Under the pieces are notes generated by a model. It ran no database searches, had not been told where the DNA came from, and saw nothing but the letters and a program-made list of their open reading frames with translations. A program made the translations under genes and the position numbers. 6,179 nucleotides of DNA, taken from NCBI GenBank assembly GCA_030592145.1, contig JAUVKJ010000112.1:1-6179 (forward strand), written 5' to 3'. Positions 1-6,179 of the stretch are shown here, piece by piece (position 1 is the stretch's first letter; every line of letters begins with the position of its first letter). Source of the DNA: Bacteroides sp. (GTDB taxonomy: Bacteria; Bacteroidota; Bacteroidia; Bacteroidales; SM23-62).

Positions 1-1948
1 CCCGGAGGATCCGAGATACAGGGACTTGCATGGCAAAATGGCCATCATACCCCTGGTGGAAAGAAAGGTACCCATCATCTGTGATAATTACGTGGATTCT
101 GAATTCGGAACGGGAGCCCTCAAGATCACTCCTGCCCACGATGAGAACGATTATGAGATCGGGATACGCCATAACCTGGAAAGCATAGATATACTGAATG
201 ATGACGGAACCCTTAGCGAAGCGGCTGAATGGTTCGTAGGGATTGACCGGTTCAGGGCCCGTGATGAGATCCTTAAAGAACTGGAAGCAAGAGGCCGAAT
301 AGACAGGATTGAAGATTATGTAAACAAGGTTGGTTTTTCGGAGCGGACAGACGCTGTGATAGAACCAAGGCTCTCCATGCAGTGGTTCCTGAAAATGAAG
401 GATCTTTCGAACCCCGCGCTTGAATCGGTTCTTGACGGAAGCGTTCAGCTGTATCCGGGCAAGTTCAAAAATAGTTACCGCTACTGGATGGAGAATGTAA
501 GGGATTGGTGTATTTCCCGGCAGCTTTGGTGGGGACAAAGGATCCCTGCCTGGTTTATCGGTAAAACCAATGAATACGTAGTGGCCAAAACCGCAGAAGA
601 AGCCCTTGAAGCAGCCCGGAACAAAACGGGAAACAGGACCCTTTCCATGGATGATCTCCGCCAGGACGAAGATGTCCTTGATACCTGGTTTTCCTCTTGG
701 CTCTGGCCAATCGCAGTTTTTGACGGTATACGCAACCCGGATAACCCGGACTTCAAATATTATTATCCGACCAATGACCTGGTGACCGCACCCGAAATCC
801 TGTTCTTCTGGGTTGCCCGCATGATCATTGCAGGATACGAATATCCGGGCGAGAAACCTTTTACCAATGTATACCTTACCGGGATAGTACGTGACAGCCA
901 GCACCGGAAAATGTCGAAGTCCCTGGGAAATTCCCCCGAACCGCTTGATCTGATCAGGAAGTACTCGGCCGATGGTGTCAGGGTTGGCATGCTTTTCTGC
1001 TCACCTGCAGGCGGTGATCTTCTTTATGACAACAGCCTTCCGGAGCAGGGACGTAACTTCGGGAATAAGATATGGAATGCTTTCCGGCTTGTAAAGCAAT
1101 GGAAGGTAGATTCAGGCATTCCCCAGCCTGAAAGCTCAGGGGCAGCTGTAGAATGGTTTGACAACCGGATCAATAAGGCTTCAAAACAACTGAAAGGCCA
1201 GTATGACAAGTACAGAATCTCCGAGGCACTGATGACCTGTTACCGGCTCTTCTGGGACGAGTTCTCCGCATGGTATCTTGAAAGCATCAAACCTGCCTTT
1301 GGCAAGTCAATGGATTCTGAAACATACAACAGGACCATCGGGTTCCTTGACATGCTGGTGCGCATGCTGCATCCATTCATGCCTTTCATTACCGAAGAAA
1401 TCTGGCAGTACATCGATGAACGGAAGGATGGTGAAAGCATTATGGTTCAGCCCATGCCCGAAGCCGGAAAGACTGACCCTGAAGTCCTTGAACAATTCGA
1501 AGAGATGAAGGAGGCGGTAACTGCCATCCGGAAAATCAGGAAGGAAAAAGAACTGCCTGCCAGGGAGAAGCTGGAACTCCTGGTGCGGGATCAGAACCAT
1601 TCCTACAGCAAACGGTTTGAAGGTATCCTGGCGAAACTGGGGATCCTTGATTCCATCACAGAAATAAAGGAAAAACCAGAGGGAGCCCTTTCGTTCCGGG
1701 TCAGGAACGTGGAATATTTCATCCCCCTTGAGGACCATGTAGATCCGGAAGAAGAGCTTAGGGAACTGAAACAGGAGCTTGTTTATCGGCAAGGTTTTCT
1801 TAAACAAGTCATGGCCAAACTGGGCAATGAGCGCTTTGTTCAGAATGCCCCCTCACAAGTGGTGGAAAAGGAACAAAAGAAAAGGGAGGATGCGGAGAAG
1901 AAGATACAGATCCTTGAGGAGAGGATCACGGGATTAAAAAAAGGATAA
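1..1948 (+). CDS. valS: Valyl-tRNA synthetase (5' end cut off by window edge)
   Basis: Class I aminoacyl-tRNA synthetase that charges tRNA-Val with valine in the cytoplasm and hydrolyses mischarged Thr-tRNA. The frame is open to the left edge from codon 2-4, so the gene starts outside; 648 codons are present against a usual length near 875, so roughly 225 N-terminal residues, including the HIGH motif, are missing. Visible in order: the end of the CP1 editing domain, with K, T, D and D (codons 122, 128, 140, 149) spaced like the K270/T272/D276/D279 editing residues of Thermus ValRS; WCISRQLWWGQRIP (506-547) and DVLDTWFSSW (671-700) of the catalytic core; KMSKS (908-922) for ATP binding; an alpha-helical anticodon-binding domain; and a C-terminal coiled-coil arm of about 70 residues with the family signature NERFVQNAP. 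No frameshift or missing key residue is seen. A TTG at 26 is internal, not the start. Confidence 0.97.
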   Translation, partial: PEDPRYRDLHGKMAIIPLVERKVPIICDNYVDSEFGTGALKITPAHDENDYEIGIRHNLESIDILNDDGTLSEAAEWFVGIDRFRARDEILKELEARGRIDRIEDYVNKVGFSERTDAVIEPRLSMQWFLKMKDLSNPALESVLDGSVQLYPGKFKNSYRYWMENVRDWCISRQLWWGQRIPAWFIGKTNEYVVAKTAEEALEAARNKTGNRTLSMDDLRQDEDVLDTWFSSWLWPIAVFDGIRNPDNPDFKYYYPTNDLVTAPEILFFWVARMIIAGYEYPGEKPFTNVYLTGIVRDSQHRKMSKSLGNSPEPLDLIRKYSADGVRVGMLFCSPAGGDLLYDNSLPEQGRNFGNKIWNAFRLVKQWKVDSGIPQPESSGAAVEWFDNRINKASKQLKGQYDKYRISEALMTCYRLFWDEFSAWYLESIKPAFGKSMDSETYNRTIGFLDMLVRMLHPFMPFITEEIWQYIDERKDGESIMVQPMPEAGKTDPEVLEQFEEMKEAVTAIRKIRKEKELPAREKLELLVRDQNHSYSKRFEGILAKLGILDSITEIKEKPEGALSFRVRNVEYFIPLEDHVDPEEELRELKQELVYRQGFLKQVMAKLGNERFVQNAPSQVVEKEQKKREDAEKKIQILEERITGLKKG

Positions 1949-1961
1949 ACCTTACATATCC
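1936..1961 (-). terminator. Possible weak intrinsic terminator of the DUF4783-nadC-yihY operon
   Basis: Read on the minus strand, GGATA and TATCC (arms at 1961-1957 and 1947-1943) can form a 5-base-pair stem with a 9-base loop, followed directly by seven T residues (1942-1936). The yihY-family stop codon falls in the loop and the T-run lies within the last codons of valS (encoding its KK tail). A 6-base-pair hairpin, CCCGAT/ATCGGG (1981-1976 with 1966-1961), sits just upstream and shares its edge. The stem is short and AT-rich, so termination may be inefficient. I see no matching T-tract for valS on the plus strand. Confidence 0.35.
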
Positions 1962-2917
1962 CCGATCGCATCATCATCGGGATCAGGGTACATCACCAGC
2001 TTTGCATTTTTAATACTGGCGTTTAATTCAAAACCAATCAGCAGGGCAATGGAATTTAGGTAGATCCACAGCAAGATGATCATGAAGGTGGAGATGGAAC
2101 CGAATAATTTATTGAACTGGGAAAAATTATTCATGATGTATGAAAACACCAGAGAAGTACTGATCATCAGGATACTGGAAAGTGTTGATCCGGCGGAATA
2201 AAACTTCCATTTCATTTTTCGTGAGGGCCCAAGCCAGTATAGAAAGGACAGGGCAAAGTAGATCAGGCCTACCACCACGATCCACTTACTTAACCGGAGT
2301 ATAATGACTGTAAAGTTTTTATTGATAAGATCGAATTCTACCAGGAGGTTGATTGCCATGCGGCCAAACAATATCAGCCCTACCGCAATGGTGATCAGAA
2401 AGAAAAGGATGATTACCAGGAATGCCGCAATGGCCCTCCTTTGTATCCAGGATCTTGTTTCGATGGCATGGTATGTGGCATTGAATGCCTGGATCATACC
2501 GTTGATCGCGTTTGTTGCAAAATAAAGAGCGATCACAATGCCGAAAAGTTGCAGGCCTTTACGTTTTACGAACATATCCATCAGGGTGTTTTCAATAAGT
2601 TTGTAGACTTCAAGCGGAAGAATGGCTTCCAGCAGACTGAGCAGGCCTTCCTGGAAATTATCGATGGGAATATAGGGGATCAGCGTAAAAAAATAGATCA
2701 ATGCAGGAAGCGAGGCCAGGAAAAAATGGAATGCGATAGAGGAGGCACGGATGGTCAGCGTACCTTTCTGGATGCCGCGCGCAAAAAAGACTACCACATT
2801 ATAGATGGGTATTCCTTCAAAACCCGGAAAGGATATTTGTTTTGCATGGATGACTGTCCGCTGGGAGCGTATATATGCATACCGGTATATTCTGGATAAA
2901 AACGATCTGACATCCAT
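1952..2917 (-). CDS. YihY/virulence factor BrkB family inner-membrane protein
   Basis: A 321-residue membrane protein of the YihY/BrkB family (Pfam Virulence_factor_BrkB). Members were once called ribonuclease BN, which is now known to be a misassignment; the molecular role remains unsettled, with transport or envelope functions proposed. About six hydrophobic helices are visible, near residues 59-83, 121-145, 161-185, 209-229, 242-262 and 276-300. Family hallmarks are the A-S-S-I-A-F-H-F-F segment followed by SLPALI in the first helix, WLGPSRKMKWK with a following SAGS after helix 4, and FNKLFGSISTFMIILLWIYL leading into GFELNA at the end. The tail is acidic (PDPDDDAIGD). The ATG at 2917 lies 1 base after the nadC stop (TAATATG), which supports this start and suggests translational coupling. 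It is the last gene of the minus-strand operon and ends 3 bases from the valS stop. Family assignment is firm; function is not. Confidence 0.92.
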   Translation of the reverse strand: MDVRSFLSRIYRYAYIRSQRTVIHAKQISFPGFEGIPIYNVVVFFARGIQKGTLTIRASSIAFHFFLASLPALIYFFTLIPYIPIDNFQEGLLSLLEAILPLEVYKLIENTLMDMFVKRKGLQLFGIVIALYFATNAINGMIQAFNATYHAIETRSWIQRRAIAAFLVIILFFLITIAVGLILFGRMAINLLVEFDLINKNFTVIILRLSKWIVVVGLIYFALSFLYWLGPSRKMKWKFYSAGSTLSSILMISTSLVFSYIMNNFSQFNKLFGSISTFMIILLWIYLNSIALLIGFELNASIKNAKLVMYPDPDDDAIGDM

Positions 2918-2918
2918 A

Positions 2919-3767
2919 TTATTGAATGGCTTTAAGACTGAGATCCAGGCTCCTGATCTGGTGGGTCAGAGCCCCGACGGAAATAAAATCGACGCCGCAT
3001 TTGGCGTAATCCCTCAGGTTTTTCAGGGTAATGTTACCCGATGATTCTGTTTTGTAACGCCCGGCGATGATTTCAACCGCCTGCCGTGTATGTGAAAGCG
3101 AAAAATTATCGAGCATAATCCTGTGTATTTTTCCCACGCGCAGGATCTCCCTGACGTCGTCCAGGCTGCGGGCCTCAATTTCGATATGCAGATCTTTTCC
3201 TTCCTTCTCAAGATAAAGGTTTGTTTTGTTTATCGCTTTTTCGATTCCGCCTGCAAAATCGATATGGTTGTCCTTCAGCATGATCATGTCATACAATCCC
3301 ATGCGGTGGTTAATGCCGCCACCTATCCGGACGGCTTCCTTGTCAAGGATACGCATGCCAGGAGTGGTTTTCCTTGTATCCAGGACCCTGGTTTTCAGTC
3401 CCCCGAGCTCCTGCACGTACTGCGAGGTTTTCGTAGCGATCCCGCTCATTCTCTGCATAACATTCAGTACCAGCCGTTCTGATTTCAGGATGGAGAGCAC
3501 ACTTCCGTAAACGGCAAAGGCAATGTCGCCGTTTTTTATCCGGTCCCCGTCCTTCAGGAAAAGTTCAAGTTTTAATCCGGGATCAATCCTCCGGAAAATG
3601 CGTGTGGCAATGTCTATTCCAGCGAGGATTCCTTTGTCCTTGATAAGCAGGCGGGCATTGCCTCTGGATGAGGCAGGAATGCAGGACAGAGAGGAATGGT
3701 CGCCATCTCCGATGTCCTCCCGGAGAGCGGTTTCCAGAAATGAATTAAAAAGATCCTCATTGATCAT
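2919..3767 (-). CDS. nadC: Quinolinate phosphoribosyltransferase (nicotinate-nucleotide pyrophosphorylase, carboxylating)
   Basis: Cytoplasmic enzyme (EC 2.4.2.19) that converts quinolinate and PRPP to nicotinate mononucleotide, CO2 and pyrophosphate, the entry point of de novo NAD synthesis. At 282 residues it is of normal family length and appears complete. The N-terminal domain opens with the typical REDIGDGDHSS; the alpha/beta barrel carries NVMQRMSG (R106), LDTRKTTPG (R132, K133), GGGINHRMGLYD (H154, R155), MLKDNH (K165), IEIEAR (E196/E198), IMLDNF (D220), ESSGNI and SVGALTH. These match the substrate- and phosphate-binding positions known in NadC structures. The start ATG at 3767 is preceded by a purine-rich GAGGAAGAGGAA Shine-Dalgarno-like run that lies inside the upstream gene, whose last 11 bases overlap nadC. 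nadA and nadB are not in the window, so the quinolinate source must be encoded elsewhere. Confidence 0.97.
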   Translation of the reverse strand: MINEDLFNSFLETALREDIGDGDHSSLSCIPASSRGNARLLIKDKGILAGIDIATRIFRRIDPGLKLELFLKDGDRIKNGDIAFAVYGSVLSILKSERLVLNVMQRMSGIATKTSQYVQELGGLKTRVLDTRKTTPGMRILDKEAVRIGGGINHRMGLYDMIMLKDNHIDFAGGIEKAINKTNLYLEKEGKDLHIEIEARSLDDVREILRVGKIHRIMLDNFSLSHTRQAVEIIAGRYKTESSGNITLKNLRDYAKCGVDFISVGALTHQIRSLDLSLKAIQ

Positions 3768-4170
3768 TTTTTTCCTCTTCCTCGATCCTTAATTGATGAA
3801 TTAATGGGGATCCGTCCTGCTTTTTCATCAGGAAATATACCCGGTATTTCATTTCCGAAGTCTGCAGGCAACCAATGGCGTACCGGGAGTTTTCCTTTCC
3901 CCCTTCAAAAATGATCTTGAATGCTTCAGGCTTGTGTGCAGTGAAAAATTTCCGGATGATCTGTACGGCCTGGGAACGGCTGTATACATCTTCTTTTTCA
4001 AGAATGATCAGCTCTATATTACTGTGGAAAAACTTCGATAATTCCGTTGCATTACCAGCCCTGAAGGACAATGTGATGCCTTCCGGGATCTTTTCTGTCT
4101 GTGCATTCAGGGGAAGCGCAAGAACAAGGACGACCCATGTAAAACCCAGTATGTAAAGAATCTTTTTCAT
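3757..4170 (-). CDS. DUF4783 domain-containing secreted protein
   Basis: A 137-residue protein that I recognise as the Bacteroidetes DUF4783 family, thought to adopt an NTF2-like fold; no function is established. Residues 1-23 form a clear Sec signal peptide (MKK start, hydrophobic core ILGFTWVVLVLALP, likely cleavage after LNA). No cysteine follows the cleavage site, so it is not a lipoprotein and is probably periplasmic. The mature part of about 114 residues has an amphipathic helix (ATELSKFFHSN), a second helix (RSQAVQIIRKFF) and a C-terminal set of strands with RYAIGCLQT and KYRVYFLMKK, consistent with a small cone-like fold. The tail is very acidic (RIEEEEKND). It is the first gene of the minus-strand operon, and its stop lies 11 bases inside nadC. 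The conserved neighbourhood with nadC and rlmH is typical in the phylum, but the link to NAD synthesis is unexplained. Confidence 0.85.
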   Translation of the reverse strand: MKKILYILGFTWVVLVLALPLNAQTEKIPEGITLSFRAGNATELSKFFHSNIELIILEKEDVYSRSQAVQIIRKFFTAHKPEAFKIIFEGGKENSRYAIGCLQTSEMKYRVYFLMKKQDGSPLIHQLRIEEEEKNDQ

Positions 4171-4243
4171 TTAAGCACAATTTTTGTACATTATAATTCA
4201 TAAATCATGCCAGTGCTCAAGATGCAATTTAGCAAATAAACAG
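4171..4243. promoter_or_regulatory. Divergent promoter region between the DUF4783 operon and rlmH
   Basis: This 73-base AT-rich gap is the only non-coding space from which both the minus-strand operon and the plus-strand pair can be transcribed. TATAAT occurs on the + strand at 4192-4197 and on the - strand at 4195-4190, nearly superimposed. On the minus strand TTGAGC (4220-4215) lies 19 bases upstream of its TATAAT and could be an upstream element. On the plus strand TTTG (4183-4186) is the best candidate for a Bacteroidetes -33 element, but I see no good TAnnTTTG -7 box on either strand. That promoters lie here follows from gene layout; the exact boxes are tentative. No obvious operator palindrome or riboswitch is visible. 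Confidence 0.4.
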
Positions 4244-4717
4244 ATGAAAATACAATTACTGCTTACTGGAAAAACCAGATTTCCTTTCATTAGGGAAGGC
4301 CTGGATGAATATATGAAGAGGTTAAAAAGATATACGGATTTCGGAATCCGGGAGTTACCTGATGTGAAGAATACAGGGTCATGGCCCCGGTCCAGGCTCA
4401 TTCAGGAAGAGGGAAGAGCAATTCTAAAAGTCTTATCAACAAAGGATTATGTAGTGCTCCTCGACGAACGGGGGAAGGAGATGGGATCCATTGGATTCGC
4501 GGAATTCATAGACCGGATGCACCAGGATTCAATGAAATCACTGGTTTTCGTTATCGGGGGTGCCTATGGATTCTCAACAGAGGTGAATGAACGGGCGAAT
4601 ATGCTCCTGTCACTCTCGAAAATGACCTTTTCACACCAGGTGATCCCTCTGTTTTTCATCGAACAGTTGTACAGGGCATTTACCATTATCAGGGGTACAC
4701 CTTACCATCACGGTTGA
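4244..4717 (+). CDS. rlmH: 23S rRNA (pseudouridine1915-N3)-methyltransferase RlmH
   Basis: SPOUT-class methyltransferase (EC 2.1.1.177) that uses SAM to methylate N3 of pseudouridine 1915 in helix 69 of 23S rRNA on assembled 70S ribosomes; it acts as a homodimer in the cytoplasm. The product is 157 residues, matching the 155 of the E. coli enzyme. Typical features are the MKIQLL first strand, VFVIGGAYGFS (residues 101-111), which forms the SAM-binding trefoil-knot loop, SKMTFSHQVIPLFFIEQLYRA (residues 125-145), and the conserved PYHH near the end. An in-frame TTG at 4184 would add 20 residues (including three cysteines) that the family lacks, so I chose the ATG at 4244. The leader (AGCAAATAAACAG) has no strong Shine-Dalgarno, as is common in Bacteroidetes. 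It is divergent from the DUF4783 operon and lies 40 bases before the next gene, which it probably shares a transcript with. Confidence 0.96.
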   Translation: MKIQLLLTGKTRFPFIREGLDEYMKRLKRYTDFGIRELPDVKNTGSWPRSRLIQEEGRAILKVLSTKDYVVLLDERGKEMGSIGFAEFIDRMHQDSMKSLVFVIGGAYGFSTEVNERANMLLSLSKMTFSHQVIPLFFIEQLYRAFTIIRGTPYHHG

Positions 4718-4757
4718 TGATTTATCATTATCTTCGTCATCTAAGCGGAATGTCCCT

Positions 4758-6179
4758 ATGAACAGAAACGTGAACAGAAATTTCGGATTGCTGGGCGTCG
4801 CCCTGGCCTGTTTTATATTCTTGCTTCTGCTCGGGCAAATATCTTTTTATTCCCTGAATGAAAATACAAGGGTCAGGCGTTTTGAAAAAACCCTGCAGGA
4901 GAAGGAACTAAACCTGTATACGCTTTTTGAGGATATTGAAGAGAAACTGGAGGGAGTGGATCCCGGGCAGTATTTTACGGTACTCTACCCGCTCATACAG
5001 GAAAGGATTGAGGGCCGGGGATTGGAAATCTTTATTTTTGAACGGGATACCCTGGTTTTCTGGACAGGCAATTCAGTTTCTGCCGGAGATCTTGTCGACC
5101 GGGGGGAGAAGGAGATGGTTTTCCTGGGAAATAACTGGTCTTTATTGAAGGAAAGGGTTGCCGGTTCGAGAAGTGTTGTCGGAATCATCCTGATCAAGCA
5201 TGAATACCCCTATGAGAATCTCATACTTAAAAACCATTTTCAGGAGGATTTCCATGTACCGGAAGGCACAGAGTTACAGACAGATCTGACAGGGGAGGGA
5301 CACCTGATCCATGACTCCTGGAATAAGGAGCTGTTTTTACTGGACTTTTCACTTATCGCCAGGTACAGCCCGTTTCAGTCGCAGCTGTCCCTGATCCTGT
5401 ATTTTCTTGGCATCTTTCTCTTTCTCTTGTATGTAAGGCACCTGATCAAATCAATACCCGATCCCTTACTGAAAAACACCGGGATCCTCCTGGGAACCAT
5501 AATCCTGATCCTGGTGAACGCCATTTTGCTGAAACTGCCCGTTGCAGACCAGATTGCCGGTATGGAGATTTTTAGTCCCGAGTTATTCGCTGCCTCAAAT
5601 ATATTCCCGAACCTGGCCAGCTTGCTCACCACCTCGTTTTTTATTTTCTTCGTGGCCTATATATTCTATACTGAATTCAGGCTTCAGGATAAACACAAGG
5701 GCAGGGTTTTCCAGATCCTGCAGTTGGTGTTTTTCCTTGTCCTGGTCTTTTATTTCCAGGTTATCCTGATGTTGTTCAGAAACATGGTGGTCCATTCAAG
5801 CATATCTTTTGAAACATACAGGGTCTTGGATATCAGTGTGTTCACTTTCCTTGGACTGTTTATCCTGGCTCTGCATTTTGCAGCATTCACCATGTTGCTC
5901 GACAAGTTTTTCAGCCTGCTCAGGCCTGTTGACACAGGCCGGAAGCCTGGCATCTATGTTCTCGTTTTCGCAGTCCTTACCTGGCTCATCGGAACTATTC
6001 AGCCAGGCGGTACGGACCTTGTCATGGTTCTGCTCATCACGGTGATTGCCGGAGTGGTCGCCCTGATCCGGGGCACCGGGCATGTTCAGTTTAAATATTC
6101 CAGCTTTGTCCTGCTGATCTTCCTGTACAGCGTAATCTCCGTTTACCAGATCAGTAAATATTCCGGGGAGAAAAGGCAT
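4758..6179 (+). CDS. Large polytopic membrane protein, probable N-terminal sensory half of a sensor histidine kinase (3' end cut off by window edge)
   Basis: From ATG 4758 the frame stays open for 474 codons to the right edge with no stop, so the C-terminus is outside the window. The protein starts with a basic tip (MNRNVNRNFG) and one helix (about 9-31). An extracytoplasmic domain of about 175 residues follows; it begins with a coiled-coil-like stretch (EKTLQEKELNLYTLFEDIEE) and contains the segments VVGIILIKHEYPYEN and NHFQEDFHVP. About eight more helices follow, near residues 208-228, 240-261, 286-307, 320-344, 362-386, 401-415, 420-437 and 445-464. Basic loops (VRHLIK, RLQDKHKGR, RPVDTGRK) fit a cytoplasmic location. 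I recall this layout and the IKHEYPYEN-type motif from very large Bacteroidetes sensor histidine kinases, but no HisKA, HATPase or HAMP region is in view, so the kinase call is inference. No terminator separates it from rlmH. Membrane-protein call is very sure, kinase call moderate. Confidence 0.85.
   Translation, partial: MNRNVNRNFGLLGVALACFIFLLLLGQISFYSLNENTRVRRFEKTLQEKELNLYTLFEDIEEKLEGVDPGQYFTVLYPLIQERIEGRGLEIFIFERDTLVFWTGNSVSAGDLVDRGEKEMVFLGNNWSLLKERVAGSRSVVGIILIKHEYPYENLILKNHFQEDFHVPEGTELQTDLTGEGHLIHDSWNKELFLLDFSLIARYSPFQSQLSLILYFLGIFLFLLYVRHLIKSIPDPLLKNTGILLGTIILILVNAILLKLPVADQIAGMEIFSPELFAASNIFPNLASLLTTSFFIFFVAYIFYTEFRLQDKHKGRVFQILQLVFFLVLVFYFQVILMLFRNMVVHSSISFETYRVLDISVFTFLGLFILALHFAAFTMLLDKFFSLLRPVDTGRKPGIYVLVFAVLTWLIGTIQPGGTDLVMVLLITVIAGVVALIRGTGHVQFKYSSFVLLIFLYSVISVYQISKYSGEKRH

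Noticed and set aside
1307..1807. Open frame of 166 codons on the minus strand
   Set aside because: It lies wholly antisense to the well-supported valS coding sequence, has a composition typical of a reverse shadow and resembles no family I know.
1960..1982. CCCGAT/ATCGGG hairpin as a terminator of valS
   Set aside because: The stem is possible on the plus strand, but no T-tract follows it, and the repeat is explained by the codons for the PDPDDDAIGD tail of the opposing gene.
2441..2899. Open frame of 152 codons on the plus strand
   Set aside because: It is antisense to the YihY-family gene, whose membrane helices and family motifs are clear; the plus-strand product shows no domain or plausible start context.
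4184..4243. N-terminal extension of rlmH from a TTG codon
   Set aside because: The extra 20 residues are not found in RlmH proteins, while the ATG at 4244 gives the conserved MK-Q-L start and normal length; the extension would also consume most of the divergent promoter region.
5796..6179. Minus-strand open frame reaching the right edge
   Set aside because: It is antisense to the polytopic membrane protein. Its low-complexity, Q/D/E/N-rich product is what the reverse of leucine- and phenylalanine-rich helices gives.
1..6179. CRISPR arrays, tRNA or rRNA genes, insertion sequences, defence or toxin-antitoxin genes
   Set aside because: I read both strands for these and found no repeated spacer pattern, tRNA cloverleaf, terminal inverted repeats or recognisable proteins; almost all bases are taken up by five core-type genes and one membrane protein gene.

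Overview
The window looks like a chromosomal segment from a member of the Bacteroidetes, probably Bacteroidales-like. The main reason is the gene cluster of a DUF4783 lipid-free secreted protein, nadC, a YihY/BrkB-family membrane protein and a divergent rlmH, an arrangement I associate with that phylum. Weak Shine-Dalgarno signals and A-rich leaders fit the same placement. Base composition is moderate and even along the window, and nothing suggests recent horizontal transfer: I see no insertion sequence, integrase, tRNA, CRISPR array or long repeat.

Layout from left to right. (1) The 3' three quarters of valS (valyl-tRNA synthetase) enter from the left edge on the + strand. (2) It meets head-on, with only 3 bases between stop codons, a three-gene minus-strand operon that is read from about 4170 down to 1952: a secreted DUF4783 protein, then nadC (quinolinate phosphoribosyltransferase), then a YihY/BrkB-type membrane protein. 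The first two overlap by 11 bases and the last two are 1 base apart, so translation is probably coupled throughout. (3) A 73-base divergent intergenic region holds the promoters for both directions. (4) On the + strand rlmH (23S rRNA pseudouridine-1915 N3-methyltransferase) is followed, 40 bases after its stop, by a 474-codon open frame that runs off the right edge. This last gene encodes a large membrane protein: one N-terminal transmembrane helix, an extracytoplasmic domain of about 175 residues, and about eight further helices. It resembles the sensory half of the very large sensor histidine kinases of Bacteroidetes, but the kinase part lies outside the window.

Functionally most of the window is housekeeping: tRNA charging with editing, de novo NAD synthesis and ribosome maturation. 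The least understood parts are the DUF4783 protein coupled to nadC, the YihY-type protein, and the sensor-like membrane protein on the right. I found no clearly novel system. The best leads are the incomplete sensor protein and the coupled DUF4783-nadC-yihY operon.
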